64,000 nucleotides of DNA, taken from the NCBI GenBank assembly GCA_018267655.1, contig JAFDYB010000080.1:1-64000 (forward strand). The letters are read 5' to 3'. The notes under the pieces are model-generated. The model worked only from the letters and a program-made list of their open reading frames with translations. It did no database searches and was not told the DNA's origin. Shown here in pieces: positions 18,709-28,108 of this stretch. Both the position numbers and the translations under genes were made by a program. The stretch comes from Bacteroidota bacterium (GTDB taxonomy: Bacteria > Bacteroidota > Bacteroidia > B-17B0 > Aurantibacillaceae). Position 1 is the stretch's first letter. Each line of letters begins with the position of its first letter.

Positions 18709-18772
18709 TATGCTTTTTTAAAAATTTAATTTTAATATTCTTTTAAAAAATATTAAAAATATTTAAAGCATA
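18709..18772. repeat. AT-rich nested palindrome between lptB and pheT
   Basis: TATGCTTT (18709-18716) pairs with AAAGCATA (18765-18772). Inside, TTTAATATT (18731-18739) pairs with AATATTAAA (18749-18757). It sits in the divergent promoter region of lptB and pheT and could form a cruciform or hairpin. In such AT-rich DNA part of the match may be chance, but the outer eight pairs include two G-C pairs. Confidence 0.5.
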
Positions 18773-18847
18773 ACTGTAATTTCGTATTCTTAAATAAAAG
18801 GTTTATTTAAATTTACAAGGCATCGTTTTAAATAAAAAAATAATTAC

Positions 18848-21238
18848 ATGAAAATTTCGTACAACTGGTTAAAATCAATTATTAACATAAACTTGCCGGC
18901 ACTCGATATTGCCAATACCCTAACTTCTATTGGCCTTGAAGTAGAAGCTATTGAAAATTTTGAAAGTATTAAAGGCGGCTTAAAAGGACTGGTTGTGGGG
19001 CAAATAATTACCTGCCAAAAGCACCCGGATGCTGATAAATTAAAACTTACTACTGTAAACATTGGAAGCTCTGACCTTTTAAATATTGTTTGCGGTGCAC
19101 CAAACGTAAGCGAGGGGCAAAAAGTAATTGTGGCTACCATTGGCACCAAATTATTTTTTTCAAATGGCGATGAAATAGAAATTAAAAAATCAAAAATTAG
19201 AGGACAACTTAGCGAAGGTATGATTTGCGCGGAAGATGAAATTGGCTTAGGCTCTTCACACGCAGGGATAATGGTATTGCCACAAGACACTGCTATTGGT
19301 ACACTTGCTTCAAATTATTTTAAAGTGGAAACCGATACTATATTTGAAATTGGCTTAACCCCTAACCGTAGCGATGCCGCTTCGCACCTTGGTGTAGCAA
19401 GAGATTTAGCTGCTTATTATAATTCTAAATCAAATGATTTTTTATATGAAATAATCACTGACGGGCTAAAAGCACTACCGGAAGCATCAAATATCAGCAC
19501 TGTAAAAATTAACATTCAAAACACAGATGCCTGCGCTCGCTACTCAGGCATGGTAATTTCCGGAATTGAAGTAACTCAAAGTCCTGATTGGCTTAAAAAT
19601 CGCTTGAAATCTATTGGATTAAGGCCTATTAACAACATTGTAGATGTTACTAACTTTATAATGCACAGCATTGGGCAACCAATGCATGCGTTTGATTTAG
19701 ATAAAATTACAGGGCATGAAATTAACGTGCGTTATGCTCATGAAAACGAAACACTTACTACCTTAGATGGCATTGAACGAAAATTAAAAACAAACGATTT
19801 AATTATTGCAAATGCTAAAAACCCAATGTGTTTAGCTGGTGTGTTTGGCGGTATTGATAGCGGTGTAAGTGAAAACACAAAAAGCATCTTTTTAGAAAGC
19901 GCATTTTTTGATGCGGGCGTAGTTAGAAAATCATCAAAACAACATAGTTTAAAAACCGATTCATCGTTCCGTTTTGAACGCGGTACCGACCCTAACCAAA
20001 CCATTAATGCTCTTATTAAAGCTGCAAATTTAATTTTAGAAATTGCCGGAGGTTCAATTAGTATGGGGATTACAGACATTTATCCTGAAAAAATAGAAGC
20101 CTTTAAAGTGGCATTCTCTATCAAAAATTGTTGCGATGTAATTGGTAAAGAAATAGAAAGCGATGATATAAAAAAAATCATTAAGCACCTTGGAATAGCT
20201 ATTGAAAGCGAAAGTAATGACGCAATGTTACTACAAGTACCACGCTTTAAAACAGATGTAACTCGCGAAGCTGATGTGATAGAAGAGGTTTTGCGTATTT
20301 ATGGATTCGAAAACATACCAACAGCCAAAAAAATTAATTACAGTTACGCCTACGAAAAAACAAACACTGCATTAGAACTTCAAACAAAAATAAGTTCGAT
20401 TTTACAATCAGTTGGGTTTAATGAAATGATGGGCTTATCGCTCACTAAATCTGATTATATTGTTGATAAAACACAATTAGTGCATGTACTTAATCCTTTG
20501 AGTAACGATTTAAATATAATGCGAAACTCTTTGTTACACGGAGGTTTAGAAGCAGTTGCACACAACCTAAATCGTAAACAATCTAATTTAAAATTATTTG
20601 AGTTTGGCAATGTATATAGTATTGAAAATGGCAAATACACTGAGCAAAAAAAATTATTATTACTCGTTACCGGCACTGTTTTTTCTGAAAATCATTATAA
20701 GCTTAATCAAACAGCAGATATTTATTATTTAAAATCAATGCTTAAATTTTTAATTGATAAAACATGTAATGCGCAACTAATGCAGGCTGAGGATAACACT
20801 ATGCAGATTAATAAACAAAAACTAGGTATGCTGCTGCAAGTAGAAAATTCTGTTTTAAAACAATTTGGAATAAATCAACCGGTCTGTCTTATTGAGATTG
20901 ATTTTGATACCTGGCACAAAGAGTCAGTAAAACAAAAAATTGAATTTCAAGAATTGAATAAGTTTCCTATTGTTAAACGCGATTTGGCTTTATTAATCGA
21001 TAAAAAAATTACATATAGTCAAATTGAAAAATTAGCATTTGAAAGTGAGCGTAAACTATTAAAAGAAGTAAATTTATTTGACGTTTATGAAAGTGAAAAG
21101 CTTGGCTCAAAAAAATCATACGCTGTTAGTTTTACTTTAGAAAACAGAGAGCAAACACTTACAGACAAACAAATTGATGCTGTAATGGAAAAGCTGATTA
21201 AAAACTATAAAGAAAAACTAAACGCCGAATTGAGGTAA
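18848..21238 (+). CDS. pheT: phenylalanine-tRNA ligase beta subunit
   Basis: 796 residues, the normal length of bacterial PheT. In order: N-terminal domain and EMAP-type tRNA-binding domain (about 40-150), B3/B4 editing domain (RPINNIVDVTNFIMHSIGQP, about 257), B5 domain, a catalytic-like core and C-terminal anticodon-recognition FDX-ACB domain (FPIVKRDLALLID to the end). It pairs with PheS, whose gene is not in this window, so the two subunits are encoded apart, as in many Bacteroidota. Confidence 0.97.
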   Translation: MKISYNWLKSIININLPALDIANTLTSIGLEVEAIENFESIKGGLKGLVVGQIITCQKHPDADKLKLTTVNIGSSDLLNIVCGAPNVSEGQKVIVATIGTKLFFSNGDEIEIKKSKIRGQLSEGMICAEDEIGLGSSHAGIMVLPQDTAIGTLASNYFKVETDTIFEIGLTPNRSDAASHLGVARDLAAYYNSKSNDFLYEIITDGLKALPEASNISTVKINIQNTDACARYSGMVISGIEVTQSPDWLKNRLKSIGLRPINNIVDVTNFIMHSIGQPMHAFDLDKITGHEINVRYAHENETLTTLDGIERKLKTNDLIIANAKNPMCLAGVFGGIDSGVSENTKSIFLESAFFDAGVVRKSSKQHSLKTDSSFRFERGTDPNQTINALIKAANLILEIAGGSISMGITDIYPEKIEAFKVAFSIKNCCDVIGKEIESDDIKKIIKHLGIAIESESNDAMLLQVPRFKTDVTREADVIEEVLRIYGFENIPTAKKINYSYAYEKTNTALELQTKISSILQSVGFNEMMGLSLTKSDYIVDKTQLVHVLNPLSNDLNIMRNSLLHGGLEAVAHNLNRKQSNLKLFEFGNVYSIENGKYTEQKKLLLLVTGTVFSENHYKLNQTADIYYLKSMLKFLIDKTCNAQLMQAEDNTMQINKQKLGMLLQVENSVLKQFGINQPVCLIEIDFDTWHKESVKQKIEFQELNKFPIVKRDLALLIDKKITYSQIEKLAFESERKLLKEVNLFDVYESEKLGSKKSYAVSFTLENREQTLTDKQIDAVMEKLIKNYKEKLNAELR

Positions 21239-21244
21239 CAATTT

Positions 21245-22390
21245 TTACTTAGTAATCTTTATTAAACATTCTGTAAATTCAACTGCCCAACTCTTCCAGT
21301 TTAATTTTTCATCGAACAGTTCACGCGTTGAGTGTTGTAATTTTAAATATGAGTTGTTATTAATGATTTCAATGATTTTATGAGCATATTCCACACCCAC
21401 ATCGTTATAATTTATTAAATAACCGTTTACATCATTTTTCAAGTGCCCTTCAACACCACCGGTATTTGCACAAATTACAGGCACAGCGTAAGCAGATGCT
21501 TCGCAAATAACAATGGGTGTGCAATCAAAACGAGTGGGTAAAATAAAAAAATGACTTTTAGTATAAAGCGCGCTAATTTCTTGTAAACCCTTATTTGTAT
21601 TTTTATCTAAAAACGGAATAACAGTGGTGTAAGCATTGTTAAAGTTAGCGGGTGCTTGACTTCCAACTACTGTTAAATGAGCGCTAATATTATTTAAATT
21701 AAGTTCATTTACAGCATTTACAGCTATATCAACCCCTTTATTTTTCCAATTTGTAGCAATACATAAAAGATGAATTTTAGCAAAGTTTTTTGCAAAAAGC
21801 ACATCTCTTTTATTTGGGAAATAATTTAAGTTGGCACCAAAGGGCAAAACTTTTGTTTTGTTTTCCGAAATTTTATAATGTTGAATGGCTTGATTTTTTG
21901 CCCATTCTGACGAATAAACAACTAAAGCAGCTTCCTCCATCGCCTTTTTATCAGTAGCAATACTTTGATTTTTTGAGAAGCTCCAAAGATTTGTTAAAAT
22001 ACTGTGATAATTTATTGTACCTGCAATAACCCTATCAACAATATAAATTTTTGGTAAATTAGTTTTTATATAAGCGCCGTATTCTGTACCACCGCATACC
22101 ACTACTACATCGTATGCTTTTAATTTTATTTTTTTTGAAAATATTTTGCCAAAAGCTTTTGAATATAATTTGCTATGCCTATAATCAAAGCGCTTGTTAC
22201 ATAATTTAAGCGACAGCTGATTAAAAGGCATTAAAAATAAATATGCCCATTTAGGTTTTGCTGGGCCCAACGCATCAACACTATGACCATATTTTTGCAG
22301 AGTTTTATAGATAAAATGAGCCGTTCCACTCCATGCGTGCCTATCCTCAGGGTTATTTTCTGTAATATATGCTATCCGAAAGTGTTTCAA
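21245..22390 (-). CDS. family 4 glycosyltransferase
   Basis: GT-B fold retaining glycosyltransferase. The N-terminal half begins RIAYITENNPEDRHAWSGT. The C-terminal donor domain has the CTPIVICEASAYAVPVICANTGG segment, which includes the E-x7-E style donor site of GT4. The frame can be read from a GTG at 22420, but that G is part of a TAAATTTG -7-like element (22427-22420, minus). I therefore prefer the TTG at 22390, which gives the usual short N-terminus. Divergent from a second GT4 gene. It probably acts in surface glycan or lipopolysaccharide assembly; the sugar is unknown. Confidence 0.88.
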   Translation of the reverse strand: MKHFRIAYITENNPEDRHAWSGTAHFIYKTLQKYGHSVDALGPAKPKWAYLFLMPFNQLSLKLCNKRFDYRHSKLYSKAFGKIFSKKIKLKAYDVVVVCGGTEYGAYIKTNLPKIYIVDRVIAGTINYHSILTNLWSFSKNQSIATDKKAMEEAALVVYSSEWAKNQAIQHYKISENKTKVLPFGANLNYFPNKRDVLFAKNFAKIHLLCIATNWKNKGVDIAVNAVNELNLNNISAHLTVVGSQAPANFNNAYTTVIPFLDKNTNKGLQEISALYTKSHFFILPTRFDCTPIVICEASAYAVPVICANTGGVEGHLKNDVNGYLINYNDVGVEYAHKIIEIINNNSYLKLQHSTRELFDEKLNWKSWAVEFTECLIKITK

Positions 22391-22449
22391 ATCTTTTAAA
22401 AATGTATTTTTGGTGTTCACAAATTTAACTGATATTTTTAATAAAACTT

Positions 22450-23559
22450 ATGAGGCTTTTATTACTTTCTGATGCTAACAGCGAACATACCCAAAAATGG
22501 GCAATTGGCTTGGCGCAGCAAGGTATAAAAATAGGCTTATTCAGTTTAAACAAGTCAAAAACTAATTGGTACGCTGCTCACCAAAATATTAGTATGCTGT
22601 TTGAACCCAAATACTCAACTAATGCCGACAAGCTAGGAATTAAGCTTTCATATATATCATACGTTTTTTTATTAAAAAAACATATCAGGAAATTTAAACC
22701 TGATATAGTTCATGCGCATTACGCAACAAGCTATGGATTAATAGGTGCTTTAACAGGATTTAGATGCTTTATAATTTCAGTATGGGGATCTGATGTTTAT
22801 AATTTTCCAAATGCGTCTTACATACATAAAAAAATATTTAAGTTTAATTTAAAAAGGGCAAAAGTTATTTTTTCTACCAGTCACGCTATGAAATTTGAAA
22901 CAATCAAATATACTGACAGGCCTGTATTTGTAACCCCGTTTGGTATAGATTGTAGTGTGTTTTACAACAAGCGCGCTGTTTTTAACTCAGAAAAAATAAA
23001 AATTGGAACCATAAAGGCTATTGAAGAAAAATATGGCATTAGCTACATTATTGAAGCCGCAAATATTTTAAATAAATCATTAAACAATCTTCCCTTTGAG
23101 CTTTACTTAATAGGCGCATGTAAAAACCCTAAATTATACTTAAAACAAATTAATACCTATAATTTAACGGATAAAGTGTTTTTAACCGGCAAAGTAAATC
23201 ACGACGAAATAGCAGACTATCATAATAGCTTAGATATATTTTTAAACGTATCTGTTGAAGATAGCGAAAGCTTTGGCGTTGCAACTGTTGAGGCTATGGC
23301 TTGTGAACGACCTGTAATTGTGAGTAACGTAGGCGGGTTAAAAGAAGTTGTTGAAAATGGAAATTTTGGAAAAGTTGTAGAGCGAAAAAATGCTCAAGCT
23401 ATTGCCTCAGAAGTTTTAAATTTTATTGCAAACCCGTCTATTGCAAAAGAACTTGGCACTAAAGCAAGAGAGCATGTACTTACAAACTATAATTGGAGCA
23501 ACAACTTACAACACATGATTAATCATTACAATACCATAATAGAAAAATTTGGAAATTAA
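22450..23559 (+). CDS. family 4 glycosyltransferase
   Basis: 369 residues in the GT-B fold. The N-terminal domain starts at MRLLLLSDANSEHTQKWA, includes the acceptor-side PDIVHAHYATSYGL and has WGSDVY. The C-terminal domain carries ESFGVATVEAMACERP, the GT4 E-x7-E site for the nucleotide sugar, followed by VSNVGGLKEVV. First gene of a tightly overlapping plus-strand group with the FemAB-like, VTC and DUF4956 genes. Its stop overlaps the start region of the FemAB-like gene (ATTAA). Confidence 0.92.
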   Translation: MRLLLLSDANSEHTQKWAIGLAQQGIKIGLFSLNKSKTNWYAAHQNISMLFEPKYSTNADKLGIKLSYISYVFLLKKHIRKFKPDIVHAHYATSYGLIGALTGFRCFIISVWGSDVYNFPNASYIHKKIFKFNLKRAKVIFSTSHAMKFETIKYTDRPVFVTPFGIDCSVFYNKRAVFNSEKIKIGTIKAIEEKYGISYIIEAANILNKSLNNLPFELYLIGACKNPKLYLKQINTYNLTDKVFLTGKVNHDEIADYHNSLDIFLNVSVEDSESFGVATVEAMACERPVIVSNVGGLKEVVENGNFGKVVERKNAQAIASEVLNFIANPSIAKELGTKAREHVLTNYNWSNNLQHMINHYNTIIEKFGN

Positions 23560-24505
23560 ACCTGTAAATATTAATTCAACTGTTTATAAAAACCTTGTTG
23601 CTAAATCAGGCTCTATATTTAATTCACCACAGTGGCTTTCTATTTATGATGAAAAACAATTAGTTGTTTTAGGTATTTACAACGCAAATAATGATTTAAT
23701 AGGCTCTTTTTTTTTCTATCGGTTTAAAAAATTAAATATTATTTCCATTATTCCTCCTCCATTTAGCCCAAGTATTGGACTGTTTTTTACAAACCCTGCT
23801 AAAAACAATTCAAATATTATTTCAACTAACCGCGAGTTACAAAAATGTATTATTGAGTATTTTAATAAAATTAAATCACATCAAATCGACTTATCGTTTT
23901 CGCCCGACTACAAAGACTTTCAATTATTTTTATGGAACGGATTTGAGGTAAGTCCGGCATATACCTACCATATAAATTTAGCTCTATCTAAAGAAGTATT
24001 ATTTGAAAATTTAAGCTCTGAAAAAAGAAAATCAATTAGAAAAGCAGAATTAGATAACATTCTTATAAAATACAACGATCAAAAAACTATTGTGTTTGAT
24101 TTAATAAAACAAACGTTTAGTCGTAAGCAAAAAAAACTTAACGAGAATTTACTCGAAAAAATACTCTTTCAATTCTCAAACCAATCAAATTCTTATTCAT
24201 TTGTTGCTTACAATAAAGATAAACCAATTGCAACATGTTTTTTTATTTATGATAAAACAACTGTTTATTATATAGCCGGAGGCTACAATATGAGCAATAA
24301 ACATCATGGCGCAGGTGTATTATGTATGTGGAGCGGTATTTTAAAGGCCAAAGAAATGAATATTCAAACATTTGATTTTGAGGGAAGCATGCTACCGGAG
24401 GTAGAGAGATATTTTAGAGATTTTGGAGGAGAATTAACTCCCTACTTTAGAGTTAAAAAAATAAATACCTTTATAAAAGCTGCGTTAAAATTAAAAAACA
24501 AATAG
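23549..24505 (+). CDS. FemAB/GNAT-type acyltransferase (Acetyltransf_6-like)
   Basis: 318 residues. The C-terminal 150 residues (RKSIRKAELDN, then SYSFVAYNKDKPIATCFFIYD and YYIAGGYNMSNKHHGAGVLCMWSGI) match the FemAB-like GNAT fold used to add amino acids or acyl groups to cell-wall or lipid-linked sugars. Start choice is open: TTG at 23549, inside the upstream gene, or ATT at 23555, which overlaps the upstream stop as ATTAA. There is no ATG. Position after a GT4 gene suggests modification of a glycan. A peptidoglycan role is possible but unproven. Confidence 0.82.
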   Translation: MEIKPVNINSTVYKNLVAKSGSIFNSPQWLSIYDEKQLVVLGIYNANNDLIGSFFFYRFKKLNIISIIPPPFSPSIGLFFTNPAKNNSNIISTNRELQKCIIEYFNKIKSHQIDLSFSPDYKDFQLFLWNGFEVSPAYTYHINLALSKEVLFENLSSEKRKSIRKAELDNILIKYNDQKTIVFDLIKQTFSRKQKKLNENLLEKILFQFSNQSNSYSFVAYNKDKPIATCFFIYDKTTVYYIAGGYNMSNKHHGAGVLCMWSGILKAKEMNIQTFDFEGSMLPEVERYFRDFGGELTPYFRVKKINTFIKAALKLKNK

Positions 24506-24506
24506 C

Positions 24507-25256
24507 ATTACCTCTCTTCATAACATACTCCATTTATATAGTGCAATAGATTACACTAAAATTATTTCGAACGAACTAAATAAAAGAGTAGAAACAAAAT
24601 TTGTGGTTTTAAAAGAAAGGTTACCACAATTATTAAACGAACTTAAAACCAATTACTCATTAGTTACCTCAAACGATAAGGTTTTATGTTCGTACCAAAA
24701 TTATTATTTTGACACAAGTGAATTTGAGTTATATAATGCTCATCACAATAATAAAAACACGCGTTTTAAATTCAGAAAACGCTTTTATAGCACAACAAAT
24801 AAAATAAATTTTGAAGTAAAGCAGAAAATATTAAAGCGACTAAATACGAAGCATACAATTGAAATAAATGATTTTAAAACTGCCATTACAAGTAAAGAAC
24901 TAAATTATGCGCGTTTGTTTTTGCCAAATATTGAGCTTGAATATAAACTAAGCATTTGTTACAACCGTATAAGTTTATTTCAACAAAAAATTAACGAAAA
25001 AATAACCGCTGATACTGATATTTTATTTACCGATAAAAACAACAATACTATTGAATTAAAAAACATTGCCGTAATTGAGGTAAAGCAAGCAAAAATTCAA
25101 TCATCACCTGTTCTATTATTATTTAAGAGAACCGAAATAAAAAGCATTAATTTTAGCAAATATTGTATGGCTGCTTCAAAATTATACTCATTAAAATCAA
25201 ATAATTTTAAAAAGCAATTTGATTATATTTACGCTTTAAATGGATTTATTGTTTAG
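24507..25256 (+). CDS. VTC-domain polyphosphate polymerase family protein
   Basis: VTC-domain protein, a family that synthesises polyphosphate from nucleotide triphosphates in the yeast vacuolar complex. Tunnel residues are visible: the RVETKF motif, YFDTSEFELYNAH, the basic RFKFRKRFY strand, EVKQK, IELEYK and the final IEVKQAK. RVETKF lies before the first ATG/GTG/TTG in frame (GTG at 24603). The reading frame opens at 24495 and the best-placed start is ATT at 24507, one base after the upstream TAG, giving 249 residues with the normal N-terminal helix. It overlaps the DUF4956 gene by 17 bases. Confidence 0.85.
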   Translation: MTSLHNILHLYSAIDYTKIISNELNKRVETKFVVLKERLPQLLNELKTNYSLVTSNDKVLCSYQNYYFDTSEFELYNAHHNNKNTRFKFRKRFYSTTNKINFEVKQKILKRLNTKHTIEINDFKTAITSKELNYARLFLPNIELEYKLSICYNRISLFQQKINEKITADTDILFTDKNNNTIELKNIAVIEVKQAKIQSSPVLLLFKRTEIKSINFSKYCMAASKLYSLKSNNFKKQFDYIYALNGFIV

Positions 25257-25848
25257 CCAAAATATTTTTCTATCGGGCATTTTTGCATTTTTGCTTCAAT
25301 TCACATTAAACTTAATTAGTGTGTTTATTCTTATAAATGTAATTTATAAAAAAGCAAATATAAAAACTGAATATAATTTTACATTTTACATGTTTAACAT
25401 TGCCATATTTTTTATTTGTTTTTTATTAAATAAAGTAGAATTAAGCCTTGGTGCCGCATTTGGCTTATTTGCAGTATTTGGAATGTTACGTTATCGTGCA
25501 GAAGATCTGAGCATAAAAGATATGACATATATCTTTTTAGTAATTGCACTTGGGTTAATAAATTCTATTTCGAGTTTTATTGAATATGGTGTATTTTTTA
25601 ATTTCATTTTATTTTTTGCAATAAACGCTTGTGTTCTTTTGTTTTGCAATATTTTTGAAAGCAATTTGATTTATAAAAATCAATTAAGTCAGCATTTAAT
25701 TATTGACGTTAAGTATCTCAATAAAACTAATAGTGAACTATATTGCTACATACTAGAAATAACCGGTTTAACTATTGTACATCACCGAATTATTAAAACC
25801 GACTTAATAAACGATTCTGTTTTAATTAAAGTTTATTACGAAAGTTAA
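25240..25848 (+). CDS. DUF4956 membrane protein, partner of VTC protein
   Basis: 202 residues with about four membrane helices and the DUF4956 hallmark GAAFGLFAVFGMLRYRAED followed by IKDMTYIFLVIALGLIN. DUF4956 proteins are regularly encoded next to VTC-domain proteins, as here (17-base overlap). It is likely the membrane component through which the polyphosphate product is handled, or which anchors the polymerase. That role is inferred from context. Confidence 0.9.
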   Translation: MDLLFSQNIFLSGIFAFLLQFTLNLISVFILINVIYKKANIKTEYNFTFYMFNIAIFFICFLLNKVELSLGAAFGLFAVFGMLRYRAEDLSIKDMTYIFLVIALGLINSISSFIEYGVFFNFILFFAINACVLLFCNIFESNLIYKNQLSQHLIIDVKYLNKTNSELYCYILEITGLTIVHHRIIKTDLINDSVLIKVYYES

Positions 25849-25887
25849 TTCTTTAAACTACGTCAACCTAAGCCTTGTGTTTTAACG

Positions 25888-27903
25888 TTACATATCTGTA
25901 ATTTTAAATTCTGTTCGGCGGTTTTTTGCTCTTCCTGCTTCTGTATTATTTGGCGCGATGGGCTGGGTGTCACCAAATCCTCTGGCAGTAACTCTTTTTC
26001 CTGAAATTCCCATCTCTTCAAGCATTATTTTAACTGAATAAGCGCGGTTGTTACTTAAGGCATCATTATCTTTTGGATTACCAACATTATCGGTATGCCC
26101 CTGAATTTGAATAATTATATTAGAATTTTCTTTTAAATAATCAGCAAAAGCTTGAATTACAACGCGGCTTTCGGGTTTTATTTCTGCGCTGTTGGTTTGA
26201 TAATAAATATTTTCCATCAAAAAAGTTTTTCCCTTTTCAATTTTTGAAACATTTATTTTTATTTCATCTATAGGTTTGTTAAAAGCCATTCCATTTGTAG
26301 AAATAATTTTTGAGTTAAATGCAACACTATCTTTTTTTACTGAAATTAAAACATCTGTTTTCTTTTTTAAATTTATGGCTGCCATATACTCTCCCGTTAA
26401 ACTATCTACCAGTGCTTTACTTGTTGTTTTGCTGTCGGCATATTTAACTTCAACCTCAGCGCCGGTTACAGCTTCTCCTTTTTCGTCGATAATTTTTCCA
26501 CTCACGAGTGCTACCTCTTGCGGACGGGCTTCCGGGTATAAATCAAAGCTATACAAGTCGTATCTTCCAATTCCTTTGCCTCGAACCTTTCCTTCGTCAA
26601 AACTAAAAAAGTAACCCGTTTTTGCATCGCCGCTTACAAAAAATCCTGTGTCATCAGTAGCCCCATTTATTGGTGAACCTATGTTTGTAGGTTCTTCCCA
26701 TTCTCCTTTATCATTTTTGCGCACATAAAAAATATCGTATGCTCCAAATCCATAATGGCCATTACTGCTAAAATAAAGCGTTTCGCTATCACTGTGAATA
26801 AAAGGTGTTTTTTCATCGCCCTTGGTATTAATATTAGGGCCTAAATTTTTTGGAGCACTCCATTGACCTGTTTTTGTATCTTTAGTTGTAACATATAAAT
26901 CTATCCCGCCATAGCCTCCTGGTCTATCACTTGCAAAGTAAAGGGTAAGGCCATCACTGGCAATACTTGGCTGGCTGTCCCAATACTTCGGGTGATTAAC
27001 ATTTGGACTTAACTTTCTAATATCGCTCCAATTTTCTCCATCAAAATCACTCACATATAAATCAATATTAGGTTGAAGGCCTCCCTCCATTTTTTGCATA
27101 GCAAAATATAAATGCTTATTGTCAATTGAAATAGAACAACCTCCTTGATTATCATCTGTAGTATTAAATGGCGGCGGCATAGGGGTTCCACTATTAAACT
27201 TTCCGGTTTTATCACGCTTGGCTATCATAAATGTTTCGCGCTCAGCATCTGATGTGTAAACTTTATTCATATCTTTTACGGGTAATCGGCGAACAAAAAA
27301 ACAATCTCTATCATCCGGTGAAATATAGGCTAAGTACTCATCTCGCTCAGTAGAAACGCCTTTAACAACCATAGGATTAAATGGCACATTTTTTCTTAGT
27401 TCATTTTCTTTTTTTGCTGATTTAATCATTTGTTTTGCCTGCCCAATTTCAAATTCATAATCCTTATCAAATTTTTTTTCATCGGGGTCTTTGAAAGCGG
27501 TAAATTTTTTAAGATACTTTACTGCACTATCATTTTTTTGTTCTTCATAGTAATAAAAACCAATGTAATAATATGGCGAACTATGAATTTGAGAACATGA
27601 AGCTATAGATTTATAAAAATAAGGAATGGTACCTTTAAACGATAAATTTTCGAGTTTACAACGTACAATAAATTCTTGTGCCAAGTATAAGTTCGCTTCT
27701 GCAAAATCAGGCTCAATTTGCAAGGCTTCCATGAGCATCTTAACACGCTCTTCTTTTTTATACTTTTTTTTATCTTTTGCCTTTTCATATAACTTTAGTG
27801 CTTTTTTATCTATGTTATCGTTACAATATTTAGAGGTTTCTTCTGTTTGAGAAATACTTCTTGTAATGGAAAAGAGTAAAAATAGAATTGTGGTAAAGCG
27901 CAT
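25888..27903 (-). CDS. OmpA-family protein with TPR and PD40 repeats, PorE-like
   Basis: 671 residues with a signal peptide ending near SISQ. N-terminal TPR-like helices (about 35-150) are followed by WD40-like PD40 beta-propeller blades (SISIDNKHLYFAMQ, PSIASDGLTLYFASDRPGGYGG, YFSSNGHYGFGAYDIFY), a carboxypeptidase-regulatory-like beta domain (about 455-530) and a C-terminal OmpA peptidoglycan-binding domain (IQIQGHTDNVG, NRAYSVK, GFGDTQPI). This order matches PorE-type proteins that anchor the type IX secretion system to the cell wall. Other Bacteroidota proteins share it, so the PorE name is tentative. Convergent with DUF4956. Confidence 0.85.
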   Translation of the reverse strand: MRFTTILFLLFSITRSISQTEETSKYCNDNIDKKALKLYEKAKDKKKYKKEERVKMLMEALQIEPDFAEANLYLAQEFIVRCKLENLSFKGTIPYFYKSIASCSQIHSSPYYYIGFYYYEEQKNDSAVKYLKKFTAFKDPDEKKFDKDYEFEIGQAKQMIKSAKKENELRKNVPFNPMVVKGVSTERDEYLAYISPDDRDCFFVRRLPVKDMNKVYTSDAERETFMIAKRDKTGKFNSGTPMPPPFNTTDDNQGGCSISIDNKHLYFAMQKMEGGLQPNIDLYVSDFDGENWSDIRKLSPNVNHPKYWDSQPSIASDGLTLYFASDRPGGYGGIDLYVTTKDTKTGQWSAPKNLGPNINTKGDEKTPFIHSDSETLYFSSNGHYGFGAYDIFYVRKNDKGEWEEPTNIGSPINGATDDTGFFVSGDAKTGYFFSFDEGKVRGKGIGRYDLYSFDLYPEARPQEVALVSGKIIDEKGEAVTGAEVEVKYADSKTTSKALVDSLTGEYMAAINLKKKTDVLISVKKDSVAFNSKIISTNGMAFNKPIDEIKINVSKIEKGKTFLMENIYYQTNSAEIKPESRVVIQAFADYLKENSNIIIQIQGHTDNVGNPKDNDALSNNRAYSVKIMLEEMGISGKRVTARGFGDTQPIAPNNTEAGRAKNRRTEFKITDM

Positions 27904-27970
27904 ATAATTTTAATTTACGTTAAGTGCAAATATTTTATAGCCCAGTTTATTTGTCCTTTTTTGCTTGTGA

Positions 27971-27998
27971 CTATAATACATCTGTGCTTGGTATTAAA
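27971..27998 (-). repeat. dispersed terminal-repeat-like motif
   Basis: Read on the minus strand, this 28-base stretch matches 24 of 27 aligned bases of 50537-50563. The three substitutions are all transitions and there is one gap. The shared core is TACCAAGYACAGATRTATT. It lies in the intergenic space between the PorE-like and PNGase F-like genes. No inverted partner is seen near it. Confidence 0.6.
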
Positions 27999-28022
27999 GA
28001 TACAAAATTATCTTTTTTCTTA

Positions 28023-28053
28023 AAAAATGAAAAAACAAGGAATGTTGTTCCTT
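28023..28053 (-). terminator. intrinsic terminator after the PNGase F-like gene
   Basis: On the minus strand AAGGAA and TTCCTT form a six-pair stem with a five-base loop, followed by TGTTTTTTC and more T residues. It lies about 55 bases beyond the stop codon at 28109. Confidence 0.55.
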
Positions 28054-28108
28054 AAGCATTTCAATACTGTACAAAAAATTGTTCACTAAAAGGTTACAAT
28101 TCCATTTT

